DNA from: Streptomyces coeruleorubidus
GTDB lineage: Bacteria > Actinomycetota > Actinomycetes > Streptomycetales > Streptomycetaceae
Reading direction: 5' to 3'
DNA length: 64,000 bases
Assembly (NCBI RefSeq): GCF_028885415.1
Contig: NZ_CP118527.1
Span: forward strand, 5,270,001-5,334,000
Shown here: piece after piece, positions 54,327-63,067 of the stretch
Numbering within the stretch: position 1 is the stretch's first letter
How the letters are laid out: every line of letters starts with the position of its first letter
Translations under genes and position numbers: made by a program
Notes under the pieces: generated by a model
Told to the model about the DNA's origin: nothing
The model's input: only the letters and a program-made list of their open reading frames with translations
Databases searched by the model: none

Positions 54327-55349
54327 ATGCCCATCGCAACTCCCGAGGTCTACAACGAGATGCTGGACCGGGCGAAGGCAGGAAAGTTCGCCTACCCGGC
54401 CATCAACGTGACCTCCACCCAGACCCTGCACGCGGCCCTGCGCGGTTTCGCTGAGGCGGAGAGCGACGGCATCGTCCAGATCTCCACGGGTGGCGCCGAG
54501 TTCCTGGGCGGTCAGTACAGCAAGGACATGGTGACCGGCGCGGTCGCCCTTGCCGAGTTCGCGCACATCGTCGCCGAGAAGTACCCGGTGAACATCGCGC
54601 TGCACACGGACCACTGCCCCAAGGACAAGCTGGACGGCTACGTACGTCCGCTGCTGGCGCTCTCCAAGAAGCGCGTCGAGGCCGGCCTGAACCCGCTGTT
54701 CCAGTCGCACATGTGGGACGGCTCCGCCGAGACCCTCGCCGACAACCTCTCCATCGCGCAGGAGCTGCTGGAGCAGGCCCGCGCCGCGAAGATCATCCTC
54801 GAGGTGGAGATCACCCCGACCGGTGGCGAGGAGGACGGCGTCTCCCACGAGATCAACGACTCCCTCTACACCACGGTCGACGACGCGATCCGCACCGCCG
54901 AGGCCCTGGGCCTGGGCGAGAAGGGCCGCTACCTGCTCGCCGCGTCCTTCGGCAACGTGCACGGCGTGTACAAGCCGGGCAACGTCGTCCTGCGCCCCGA
55001 GCTGCTGAAGGAACTGAACGAGGGCGTCGCCGCGAAGTTCGGCAAGGCCTCCCCGTTCGACTTCGTCTTCCACGGCGGCTCGGGCTCCTCGGAGGAGGAG
55101 ATCCGGACCGCGCTGGAGAACGGCGTGGTCAAGATGAACATCGACACGGACACCCAGTACGCCTTCACGCGCCCGGTCGCGGACCACATGTTCCGCAACT
55201 ACGACGGCGTCCTGAAGGTCGACGGCGAGGTCGGCAACAAGAAGACCTACGACCCGCGCACCTGGGGCAAGCTGGCCGAGGCCTCCATGTCCGCGCGTGT
55301 CGTCGAGGCCTGCGGCCACCTGCGCTCGACCGGCACCAAGATCAAGTAA
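54327..55349 (+). CDS. fba: Class II fructose-bisphosphate aldolase
   Basis: A 340-residue zinc-dependent aldolase that cleaves fructose 1,6-bisphosphate to the two triose phosphates. It has the metal-site NIALHTDHCPKD, the second block EVEITPTGGEEDGVSHE, GNVHGVYKPGN (zinc His), and the phosphate-binding VFHGGSGSSEEEI and KMNIDTDTQYAF. It has an AAGGAGCGG ribosome-binding site and its own promoter region. A strong terminator follows. Confidence 0.97.
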   Translation: MPIATPEVYNEMLDRAKAGKFAYPAINVTSTQTLHAALRGFAEAESDGIVQISTGGAEFLGGQYSKDMVTGAVALAEFAHIVAEKYPVNIALHTDHCPKDKLDGYVRPLLALSKKRVEAGLNPLFQSHMWDGSAETLADNLSIAQELLEQARAAKIILEVEITPTGGEEDGVSHEINDSLYTTVDDAIRTAEALGLGEKGRYLLAASFGNVHGVYKPGNVVLRPELLKELNEGVAAKFGKASPFDFVFHGGSGSSEEEIRTALENGVVKMNIDTDTQYAFTRPVADHMFRNYDGVLKVDGEVGNKKTYDPRTWGKLAEASMSARVVEACGHLRSTGTKIK

Positions 55350-55371
55350 GTCCGTTCCGGACCACGCGTTC

Positions 55372-55401
55372 GAGCCCGGCACCTCTCCTGGTGCCGGGCT
55401 C
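55372..55401 (+). terminator. Terminator of fba
   Basis: A perfect 12-bp stem (GAGCCCGGCACC / GGTGCCGGGCTC) with a 6-nt loop, followed by TTCC, 22 bp after the fba stop. Confidence 0.85.
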
Positions 55402-55418
55402 TTCCGTATGCTCCCTGC

Positions 55419-56888
55419 ATGCCCGATGTCCGGTTGGCCTCACCGCAGGGCAGGTGGATCCTGCTCACCACCGTCCTCGGCTCCAGCATGGCCCTGCTGG
55501 ACTCGACCGTCGTCAATGTGGCGCTGCCCCGCATCGGCCGTGACCTCGACGCGGACATGGCGGCCCTCCAATGGACCGTCAACGCGTACATGGTCACGCT
55601 GGCCGGGCTGATCCTGCTGGGCGGGGCGCTCGGTGACCGTTTCGGGCGCCGGAAGGTGTTCGTCGTCGGTGTGGTGTGGTTCGCGGTGGCGTCCCTGCTG
55701 TGCGGGATCGCGCCGAACGCCGGGGTGCTGATCGCCGCGCGTGCCCTGCAAGGGGTGGGCGGTGCTCTGCTCACACCGGGGTCGCTGGCGCTGATCCAGG
55801 CGTCCTTCCATCCCGACGACCGGGGCCGCGCGGTGGGCCTGTGGTCCGGTTTCGGCGGGGTCGGGGCGGCGGTCGGGCCCTTCGTCGGCGGCTGGCTGGT
55901 GGACGGGCCGGGCTGGCGGTGGGTGTTCCTGCTGAACGTTCCGCTGGCGCTGCTGTGCGTGCCCGTGGCGCTGCGGCACGTGCCCGAGTCGGGCGGCGAG
56001 GGGGCCCGGGGCCGGTTCGACGTGCTGGGGGCGGTGCTGGGAGCGTCGGCGCTGGCGCTGCTGACGTACGCGTTGATCGAGGCGACCGGTGCGGACAGTC
56101 TGGTGGTGGCGGGTACGGCGGTGGCGGGGGCGGTCGCGGCCGTGGCGTTCGTGGTCGTCGAGCGGCGGCGGTCCGAGCCGATGATGCCGCCGGACATCTT
56201 CTCTTCCCGCCAGTTCACGGCGGTCAACCTCGTCACGCTGTGCGTGTACGCGGCCCTCGGCGGGTTCTTCTTCCTCGCCGTGCTTCAGCTCCAGGTGGTC
56301 GTGGGCTATTCGGCCCTCGCGGCCGGTACGGCGTTGCTGCCGACGACCACGCTGATGCTGCTGCTGTCGGCACGGTCCGGTGAGCTGGCCGACCGGATCG
56401 GACCGCGACTGCCGCTCACGGTGGGGCCGCTGCTGTGCGCCGCGGGGATGCTGCTGATGCTGCGGGTCGGGCCAGGGGCGTCGTACGTGGCTGACGTGCT
56501 TCCGGCGCTGTTGGTGCTCGGACTGGGCATGGTCACGCTGGTGGCGCCGCTGACGGCGACCGTGCTGGGGTCGGTGGATGTGTCCCGGGCGGGCCTGGCC
56601 AGCGGGATCAACAACGCGGCGGCCCGGGCGGCGGGGCTGGTGGCGGTGGCGGCGTTGCCGTTGCTGGCGGGGATGGGGGAGGAGGCGTACCGGGAGCCGG
56701 GTGCGTTCGATCTCGCCTTCGGGAAGGCGATGGCGTGGTGTGCGGGGGCGTTGGTGGTGGGGGCCGTCCTCGCGGCGGCGGTGGTGCGGAGGCCGCCGCC
56801 GGGCTGCAAGCGGCCGGAGTGTCTGAGGCAGGGGGGTGTGACGGCACCGGCGCTGGAGGGGGAGCCGGTGCGGAAGCGGTTGTCGTAG
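55419..56888 (+). CDS. MFS exporter, DHA2 (EmrB/QacA) family
   Basis: A 489-residue transporter with about 14 membrane segments. It shows the family motif C-like WGF-type segment and motif A in GDRFGRRKVFVVG, plus the DHA2 start SSMALLDSTVVNVALPRIGR. Likely substrates are drugs or cationic toxic compounds, exported by proton antiport. The C-terminal 30 residues are soluble. No adjacent TetR regulator is present. Confidence 0.9.
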   Translation: MPDVRLASPQGRWILLTTVLGSSMALLDSTVVNVALPRIGRDLDADMAALQWTVNAYMVTLAGLILLGGALGDRFGRRKVFVVGVVWFAVASLLCGIAPNAGVLIAARALQGVGGALLTPGSLALIQASFHPDDRGRAVGLWSGFGGVGAAVGPFVGGWLVDGPGWRWVFLLNVPLALLCVPVALRHVPESGGEGARGRFDVLGAVLGASALALLTYALIEATGADSLVVAGTAVAGAVAAVAFVVVERRRSEPMMPPDIFSSRQFTAVNLVTLCVYAALGGFFFLAVLQLQVVVGYSALAAGTALLPTTTLMLLLSARSGELADRIGPRLPLTVGPLLCAAGMLLMLRVGPGASYVADVLPALLVLGLGMVTLVAPLTATVLGSVDVSRAGLASGINNAAARAAGLVAVAALPLLAGMGEEAYREPGAFDLAFGKAMAWCAGALVVGAVLAAAVVRRPPPGCKRPECLRQGGVTAPALEGEPVRKRLS

Positions 56889-57039
56889 GGGCCCGGGGGG
56901 TTGGTGCTGAGGCCGGGGGCGTTGCGCAGCCCGGCGTTGCGGGGTGCGCTGCGCCCACCCGTGCCGCCCCAGCGGCACGATTGCCCGCAGCCAGGTCGGC
57001 GCGACTGCCCGCAGGTCGTGCCTGCGGCAGACTTGGGGC

Positions 57040-57453
57040 ATGTCCATTCACGAAAACCTCCTCGGGGGCCCGCCCCCGACCCACCTCCCCGACGACCCCG
57101 GGCCACGGGAAATGCTCGCGTCGGGTACCTCCCCGGTCGACGTCGCCGCCGCACACCCCACCTCCTCGCTCGCCTGGGCGCAGCTCGCCGACGAGGCGTA
57201 CGAGCGGGGTGCGACCGTCGAGTCGTACGCGTACGCCCGCACGGGCTACCACCGCGGCCTGGACGCGCTGCGTCGCAACGGCTGGAAGGGCCACGGCCCG
57301 GTCCCGTGGGAGCACGAGCCGAACCGCGGATTCCTGCGTGCCCTGCACGCCCTCGCCCGTGCCGCACAGGCGATCGGCGAGCAGGAGGAGTACGAGCGCT
57401 GCTCCCAGTTCCTGAAGGACTCCTCGCCGACGGCGGCGCAGGTCCTGGGCTGA
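57040..57453 (+). CDS. DUF3151-family protein
   Basis: A 137-residue cytoplasmic protein from ATG 57040. Characteristic blocks are LPDDPGPREMLASG, SSLAWAQLADEAYERGATVE, SYAYARTGYHRGLDALRRNG and WEHEPNRGFLRALHALARAA, which match the actinobacterial DUF3151 family. It is predicted all-helical. No function known. Two direct CGA(T/C)TGCCCGCAG repeats (56978-56990 and 57002-57014) and an inverted relative lie just upstream and may be regulatory. Confidence 0.8.
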   Translation: MSIHENLLGGPPPTHLPDDPGPREMLASGTSPVDVAAAHPTSSLAWAQLADEAYERGATVESYAYARTGYHRGLDALRRNGWKGHGPVPWEHEPNRGFLRALHALARAAQAIGEQEEYERCSQFLKDSSPTAAQVLG

Positions 57454-57471
57454 CGGCGGTCCGTGTGCGCG

Positions 57472-57498
57472 AGGCCCGTCCGCCGAGCGGGCGGGCCT
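57472..57498 (+). terminator. Hairpin after the DUF3151 gene
   Basis: A 12-bp stem (AGGCCCGTCCGC with GCGGGCGGGCCT, one wobble pair) with a 3-nt loop, 18 bp after the stop. It separates this gene from the tryptophan dioxygenase gene. Confidence 0.6.
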
Positions 57499-57605
57499 TG
57501 CGGTTTCGGGGGACGATTGCGGAGTATGCCCGTGGGGACCGGGGCCCCCGTGCCGGCATCGGCAGGGGCGGACCGCTACCCGGAGTTACAAAGCAGGAGA
57601 CAGCG

Positions 57606-58436
57606 ATGTCCCACGAGGCTCACGAGCCCGAGACCCCGCATCTCGATTTCCACGGCACGACGCCGTACGAGGACTACGTCAAGGCGGACGTCCTCACCCA
57701 CCTCCAGCACACCCTCTCCGACGACCCCGGAGAGATGGTCTTCCTGGTCACGACACAGGTGATGGAGCTGTGGTTCACCGTCATCGTCCACGAGTGGGAG
57801 ACGGCGGCACACGCGCTGCGCGGCGACGACGTACCCTCCGCGACCGCCGCGCTGAAGAGGTCCGTACGCGAGCTGGAGGCGCTCAACGCCTCCTGGAAGC
57901 CGCTCGGCCAGCTCACGCCGGCCCAGTTCAACTCGTACCGGTCCGCCCTCGGCGAGGGCTCCGGTTTCCAGTCGGCGATGTACCGGCGGATGGAGTTCCT
58001 GCTCGGCGACAAGTCCGCGTCCATGCTGGTGCCGCACCGGGGCGCGCCGCGCGTGCACGCCGAGCTGGAGAAGGCGCTGCACGAGCCGAGCCTGTACGAC
58101 GAGGTGGTGCGGCTGCTCGCGCGGCGCGGGTACGACATCCCGCAGGCCGTGCTGGGGCGTGACGTGTCGCTGCGCTACGAGCCGTCCCCGGAGGTGGAGG
58201 CCGCCTGGACGGCCGTCTACTCGGGCGACGAGAGCGACGAACTCGCCCGGCTCGGCGAGGCGTTGAGCGATGTCGCCGAGCTGGTGTGGCGCTGGCGCAA
58301 CGACCACCTCGTCGCCACTCGCCGTGCGATGGGCGCCAAGACCGGCACGGGCGGCTCCGCCGGGGTGGCCTGGCTGGAGAAGCGGGCGCAGAAGCAGGTC
58401 TTCCCCGAGCTGTGGACGGCGCGGTCCCATGTCTGA
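57606..58436 (+). CDS. kynA: Tryptophan 2,3-dioxygenase
   Basis: A 276-residue heme enzyme that opens the tryptophan indole ring to N-formylkynurenine. Family blocks are DFHGTTPYEDYVKADVLTHL, MVFLVTTQVMELWFTVIVHE (distal and ligand helix region), LNASWKPLGQLTPAQFNSYR and LGEGSGFQSAMYRRMEFLLG. The start is ATG 57606 with a GGAGA site. Its last 8 bp overlap the kynureninase start, so the two enzymes are translationally coupled. Confidence 0.95.
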   Translation: MSHEAHEPETPHLDFHGTTPYEDYVKADVLTHLQHTLSDDPGEMVFLVTTQVMELWFTVIVHEWETAAHALRGDDVPSATAALKRSVRELEALNASWKPLGQLTPAQFNSYRSALGEGSGFQSAMYRRMEFLLGDKSASMLVPHRGAPRVHAELEKALHEPSLYDEVVRLLARRGYDIPQAVLGRDVSLRYEPSPEVEAAWTAVYSGDESDELARLGEALSDVAELVWRWRNDHLVATRRAMGAKTGTGGSAGVAWLEKRAQKQVFPELWTARSHV

Positions 58437-59613
58437 ACTCGCGATGCGTGCGGAGAAGCTGGACGCCGCCGACGATCTGCGCGGTCGGCGGGACGCCTTC
58501 CTGCTGGACGACGTGGTGTACCTCGACGGCAACTCGCTCGGCGCGCTGCCGGCCGTCGTCCCCGGGCGGGTCGAGGACGTCGTACGCCGCCAGTGGGGCG
58601 AGCTGCGCATCCGGTCCTGGGAGGAGAGCGGCTGGTGGACCGCGCCCGAGCGGATCGGTGACCGGATCGCCCCGCTGGTCGGGGCGGCGCCCGGGCAGAT
58701 CGTGGTCGGGGACTCCACAAGTGTCAACGTCTTCAAGGCACTTGTGGGGGCGGTGCGGATGGCCGGGGAAGGGCGCGACGAGATCGTCGTCGACGCCACG
58801 ACCTTCCCGACCGACGGGTACATCGCCGAGTCTGCCGCCCGGATGACCGGCTGCGCGCTGCGGCCGGTGGCACCGGCACAGGTGCCGGGCGCGCTGGGCG
58901 ACCGTACCGCCGCCGTCCTCCTCAACCACGTCGACTACCGCACCGGCCGGCTGCACGATCTGCCGGCGCTGACGGCCGCCGTGCACGGGGCGGGCGCGTA
59001 CGTCGTCTGGGACCTGTGCCACAGCGCGGGCGCGCTGCCGGTGGGGCTGGACGAGCACGGCGTGGATCTGGCGGTCGGCTGCACCTACAAGTACCTGAAC
59101 GGCGGGCCGGGGTCACCGGCGTACCTGTACGTGCGCCGGGAGCTTCAGGACCGCTTCGACTCCCCGCTGCCCGGCTGGAACTCCCACGCCGAGCCGTTCG
59201 GGATGCGGAGCGGGTACGAGCCGGCCCCCGGTGCCCTGCGCGGCCGGGTCGGCACGCCGGACATCCTCTCCATGCTCGCCCTGGAGGCGGCCCTGGAGGT
59301 GTGGGACGGGGTGCCGGTCGAGGCGGTGCGGGCCAAGTCGCTCGCGCTGACGGACCTCTTCCTGGAGTGCGTGGCCGCGTACGTGCCCGAGGGCGGGGTC
59401 GAGTGCCTGACGCCGGTGCCGCACGCGGAGCGGGGCAGCCAGATCGCGCTGCGCTGTGACGGTGCCGGTGATGTCATGAAACGGCTGATCGAGCAGGGCG
59501 TGGTCGGCGACTACCGGGCGCCGGACGTGCTGCGCTTCGGCTTCACACCGCTGTACGTGGGCTTCGCCGACGTGGAGCGGGCGGCGCGGGTGCTGGCTCG
59601 GACGCTGGGGTGA
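58429..59613 (+). CDS. kynU: Kynureninase
   Basis: A 394-residue PLP enzyme that cleaves kynurenine to anthranilate and alanine. The PLP lysine is in CTYKYLNGGPGSPAY (Lys221). Other motifs are YLDGNSLGALP near the N-terminus and WDLCHSAGALPVGLDEHGVD before the lysine. The start ATG 58429 overlaps the end of kynA. With kynA and a formamidase it gives tryptophan to anthranilate; the anthranilate may be degraded, recycled to tryptophan or used in a natural product. Confidence 0.95.
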   Translation: MSELAMRAEKLDAADDLRGRRDAFLLDDVVYLDGNSLGALPAVVPGRVEDVVRRQWGELRIRSWEESGWWTAPERIGDRIAPLVGAAPGQIVVGDSTSVNVFKALVGAVRMAGEGRDEIVVDATTFPTDGYIAESAARMTGCALRPVAPAQVPGALGDRTAAVLLNHVDYRTGRLHDLPALTAAVHGAGAYVVWDLCHSAGALPVGLDEHGVDLAVGCTYKYLNGGPGSPAYLYVRRELQDRFDSPLPGWNSHAEPFGMRSGYEPAPGALRGRVGTPDILSMLALEAALEVWDGVPVEAVRAKSLALTDLFLECVAAYVPEGGVECLTPVPHAERGSQIALRCDGAGDVMKRLIEQGVVGDYRAPDVLRFGFTPLYVGFADVERAARVLARTLG

Positions 59614-59624
59614 GTTCCCCGGGA

Positions 59625-59656
59625 CGAACGGCCCCTGCCGCCACGGGGGCCGTTCG
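59625..59656 (+). terminator. Terminator of the kynA-kynU operon
   Basis: A perfect 11-bp stem (CGAACGGCCCC at 59625-59635, complement at 59646-59656), 10-nt loop, followed by GTCTTC. Confidence 0.75.
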
Positions 59657-59775
59657 GTCTTCACCCAGCGTGACATCCCCGTGTCCGCCCACGTCACCTG
59701 CCTGATACCGTCCCGGCCAACGGCCGGATCCCCACCTGGTCCGCCATCTACGTTCGATCGCTGAGAGGTTGGAGC

Positions 59776-60642
59776 ATGACGGACGACGTCGCAGCAGCAC
59801 GGGCCGCCGCCGAGGAGAAGTCGGCGTTCTCCCACGCGCCCGTCGACCCCGACGTGACCGCTGCCTACGGTGACCATCCCGACCAGGTGATCGACTTCTA
59901 CGCCCCGCGCGGCGAGGGCGGCCCGGGCGGGCCCGCCCCGGTCGTGCTCGTGCTGCACGGCGGCGCCTGGCGGGCACCGTACGACCGGCGTCACATCAGC
60001 CCCTTCGCGGACTTCCTCGCCCGTCGCGGGTTCGCCGTGGCCAGCGCCGAGTACCGGCGCGGCGGTGACGACGACTCCGTCGCGGGCCGCTGGCCCGACA
60101 CCCTCGACGACGTCGCGGCCGCGCTGGACGCCCTTCCGGCGCTCGTCCGGGAACTGCTGCCGCAGGCCGACCCGCGCCGTACGGTCCTCACCGGTCACTC
60201 GGCGGGCGGGCACCTCGCGCTGTGGGCCGCGGCCCGGCACGTCCTGCCGGCCGGCTCGCCCTGGCGCGCCGACAGCCCGGCGGCCCTGCGCGGTGTGGTC
60301 GCCCTCGCCCCGATCGCGGACCTCGCGGTCGCCGACAAGCTGGACGTGTGCAGCGGTGCCGTACGGCAACTCCTGGGCGGGGACGAGCACTTCGCCGAGC
60401 GGCAGCCGTACGCGGACCCGGCGCTGCTGCTGCCCACGGGCATCGCCACCACCCTCGTCCAGGGGCGCACGGACCTCGATGTGCCGCAGGTGGTCGCCGA
60501 GTCGTACGCGGAGGCGGCGGCGAAGGCAGGGGAGATGGTGGGAGTGACGCTGCTGGAGGACGTGGGGCACTTCCCGCTCATCGACCCGGCGGCGGACGCG
60601 TGTGCGGTGGTGGTGGAGGAGATCGCGCAATTGGCCTGGTGA
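59776..60642 (+). CDS. Alpha/beta hydrolase, probable kynurenine formamidase
   Basis: A 288-residue cytoplasmic alpha/beta hydrolase. The oxyanion loop is VVLVLHGGAWRAPYDRRHIS, the HGGxW form typical of arylformamidases and hormone-sensitive-lipase-like esterases. The nucleophile elbow is TGHSAGGHLALW. The C-terminal catalytic His is in EDVGHFPLIDP. Its position just after kynA-kynU, which lack a separate formamidase, makes N-formylkynurenine the best candidate substrate. It has its own GGTTGGAGC site and is separated by a terminator, so it may be a separate transcript. Confidence 0.75.
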   Translation: MTDDVAAARAAAEEKSAFSHAPVDPDVTAAYGDHPDQVIDFYAPRGEGGPGGPAPVVLVLHGGAWRAPYDRRHISPFADFLARRGFAVASAEYRRGGDDDSVAGRWPDTLDDVAAALDALPALVRELLPQADPRRTVLTGHSAGGHLALWAAARHVLPAGSPWRADSPAALRGVVALAPIADLAVADKLDVCSGAVRQLLGGDEHFAERQPYADPALLLPTGIATTLVQGRTDLDVPQVVAESYAEAAAKAGEMVGVTLLEDVGHFPLIDPAADACAVVVEEIAQLAW

Positions 60643-60840
60643 GTGGCCTTTCCGGGGTGCCTGAGCGGCCCTGCTTGGGTGCCCGTAGGTGTGGTCCCCG
60701 GTCATCCCGTAGGTCGTACCCGTAGTACCTGAGAGCCAGGCCGCAGGTGAGCTCCGCGGTGTGACGCGGACGACGCGTTCCGCTCCGTAACTTCCCTTCC
60801 ACGCGGACCCGATGGCCGGGTGCGCTGGAGGGGGACGACC

Positions 60841-61842
60841 ATGGGGTGGGCAGCGAAGTACCGCCGTGCCGACGGCGGTCGGCGCCGCGGCGGCCGATGG
60901 CGTCGAGCCGTGCTCGCCGCCCTCATCACCGGTGCGGTGGTGTTCCCTCTCTCCGCGGCGGGACGCCCGGAGGTCCCCGCGCCCGCACCCGCCTTGCTCG
61001 CTCCGCTCAGCGCGTCGACGCTCGACGAGGCGTACGCGGCCAACCGTGCCAACGCCGCCGAAGCGACCCGGACGGCCGCTGCCCACCAGGACCGGGACCG
61101 TGCCGCGACCGACCGTGCCCTGGCCGCCCCGGCCCGGCGTCTCCTCCGCTTCGACGGCCGCGGCTCCGGCCGGGTGACGGAAGTCCTGGGCGACCTCGCC
61201 CGCGCCGACCGCATCGCCGTCCTGGTCCCCGGCTCCGACACGAGTCTCGACACCTACGGCCGGTTCCACGCGGCCGCCGCCGCCCTGCACGTGCAGCTCC
61301 TCCGGCAGGCCCCCGCGGGCACGCGCACGGCGGTCGTGGCCTGGCTGGGCTACGAGACGCCGGGCACGGTCAGCGCGACGGTCACGACGACCGGCAGGGC
61401 GGAGCAGGCGGCCCCGCACCTGCGCGCGCTCGTCACCGACCTGCGCGCCATAGCGGGCGGCGGACCGCGCATCGCGCTGCTGTGCCACTCGTACGGCTCG
61501 GTCGTCTGCGGCCGTGCCGCCGCCGGGCTCGCCGTCGATGACATCGCGCTGGTCGGCAGCCCGGGCACGGGCGCGGACTCCGTGGCCGCCCTGCGCACTC
61601 GGGCCCGCGTCTGGGCGGCCCGCGGCGGCGACGACTGGGTGGAGAACGTCCCGCACCTCAGCGCGGACCTGTTCGGCACCACCGTCGGCTTCGGCACCGA
61701 CCCCGTCTCCCCGGCCTTCGGCGCCCGGGTCTTCGCGGCCGGCGACGGCGGCCACAGCGATTACTTCAGCCCCGGCTCGACCTCCCTGACCAACCTGACC
61801 CGGATCGTCCTGGGCGAGACCAAGGCGGTGACTCATGACTGA
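60841..61842 (+). CDS. Secreted or membrane-anchored alpha/beta hydrolase (DUF1023 type)
   Basis: A 333-residue protein from ATG 60841, with a GGAGGGGG site. A basic start and the hydrophobic helix AVLAALITGAVVFPLSAAG direct export. The hydrolase domain has RIAVLVPGSDTSLDTYGRFH, AVVAWLGYETPG and the nucleophile elbow LLCHSYGSVVCG, as in DUF1023 hydrolases. A C-terminal His is in AAGDGGHSDYFSPGS. Substrate unknown. Its stop overlaps the acyltransferase start by 8 bp. Confidence 0.8.
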   Translation: MGWAAKYRRADGGRRRGGRWRRAVLAALITGAVVFPLSAAGRPEVPAPAPALLAPLSASTLDEAYAANRANAAEATRTAAAHQDRDRAATDRALAAPARRLLRFDGRGSGRVTEVLGDLARADRIAVLVPGSDTSLDTYGRFHAAAAALHVQLLRQAPAGTRTAVVAWLGYETPGTVSATVTTTGRAEQAAPHLRALVTDLRAIAGGGPRIALLCHSYGSVVCGRAAAGLAVDDIALVGSPGTGADSVAALRTRARVWAARGGDDWVENVPHLSADLFGTTVGFGTDPVSPAFGARVFAAGDGGHSDYFSPGSTSLTNLTRIVLGETKAVTHD

Positions 61843-63067
61843 CGTCGGAGTACGGGGTGCCCGAGATGCAGTGCGAGGTGTCCGGCATGCCGTGCGCCGT
61901 GGCGCCGAACGCGTCGGTGCGGCCACCCCGGCCGGCCGCGACCGGGCCGTGGACGCCCTGCGCGCCGCCGCGGTCCTCGGCGTCGTCCTCGGGCACTGGC
62001 TGGTCACGGCCCTGGTCGCCGACAGCGGCACCCTGCGCACGGCGAGCCCCCTCCAGCACATGCCCTGGTTGACGCCCGTCTCCTGGCTGTTCCAGACGCT
62101 CGCCGTGTTCTTCCTGGTCGGCGGGCATGTCGCCACCCGCGGCCTGGCCTCGGCCCGGGCCCGTGGCATCCCGTACCACCGCTGGCTGACGGCCCGTCTG
62201 TCCCGGCTGTTCACACCGGTCGCCGCCGTCCTCACCCTGTGGACGGTCGCCGCGCTCGCCCTGCTGCTGTCGGGCGCCGAGTTCGGTACGGTCCGGACGT
62301 TGGTGAAGCTGGCCCTGTCCCCGCTGTGGTTCCTCGTGGTGTTCGCGGCCCTGACGGCGGCGACCCCGCTGCTGACCCGGCTCCACCCGCTCTGGCCGCT
62401 GGCCGTCGTACTCCACGTGGACCTGCTGCGCTTCGGCCTCGGCGGCCCCTCCTGGCTGGGCTGGGTGAACGTGGCCGCGGGCTGGCTGGTGCCCTACACA
62501 CTGGGGGCGGCCTGGACCCGGGGCGAGCTGGAGCGCCGCCGCGCGGGCTGGATCCTGGTCGCCGGCGGTGCGGCGGCGACCACGGGGCTCGTCGCGTGGG
62601 CGGGCTATCCGGCGTCGATGGTCGGGGTCCCGGGGGAGGGCATGTCCAACCTGGACCCGCCGACGCTGGCCGTCGTCACCTTCGGGCTGGCCCAGTGCGG
62701 TCTCGCCCTGCTGCTGCGCGAGCGGCTGCGGCGGGCGATGCGCCGACCGGTGGCGTGGGCGGCGGTGGCGCTGGTCAACCTCTCCGCGATGACCGTCTTC
62801 CTGTGGCACCAGACGGCCCTGATGGCCACGACGGCCACCGGCCTCCTCGCGGGCCGGCTCCCCGGCCTGCACACGCTGCCCGACAGCCTCGGCTGGGTCG
62901 GGGCCCGGCTGCTCTGGCTGCCCGTGTTCGCCCTGGCCCTCGCCGCCTGCTGGGCCGCCTTCCGGTTCTTCGAGCAGGGCGCGGGCGGCCGGGGCCGCAG
63001 GTCGCGGGTGGTGCGGGCGCATCGTCCGTCCGACCGGGGGACGGCGGTGGAGGCGCGCCATGTCTAG
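61835..63067 (+). CDS. Acyltransferase family 3 membrane protein
   Basis: A 410-residue polytopic protein with about ten membrane segments. The family signature lies near the N-terminus: RDRAVDALRAAAVLGVVLGH, with the essential His in GHWLVTALV. Such enzymes O-acylate sugars, lipids or secondary metabolites using acyl-CoA. It overlaps the upstream hydrolase gene and the downstream histidine kinase gene, so all three are one transcript. The C-terminal tail is basic. Confidence 0.85.
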   Translation: MTDVGVRGARDAVRGVRHAVRRGAERVGAATPAGRDRAVDALRAAAVLGVVLGHWLVTALVADSGTLRTASPLQHMPWLTPVSWLFQTLAVFFLVGGHVATRGLASARARGIPYHRWLTARLSRLFTPVAAVLTLWTVAALALLLSGAEFGTVRTLVKLALSPLWFLVVFAALTAATPLLTRLHPLWPLAVVLHVDLLRFGLGGPSWLGWVNVAAGWLVPYTLGAAWTRGELERRRAGWILVAGGAAATTGLVAWAGYPASMVGVPGEGMSNLDPPTLAVVTFGLAQCGLALLLRERLRRAMRRPVAWAAVALVNLSAMTVFLWHQTALMATTATGLLAGRLPGLHTLPDSLGWVGARLLWLPVFALALAACWAAFRFFEQGAGGRGRRSRVVRAHRPSDRGTAVEARHV

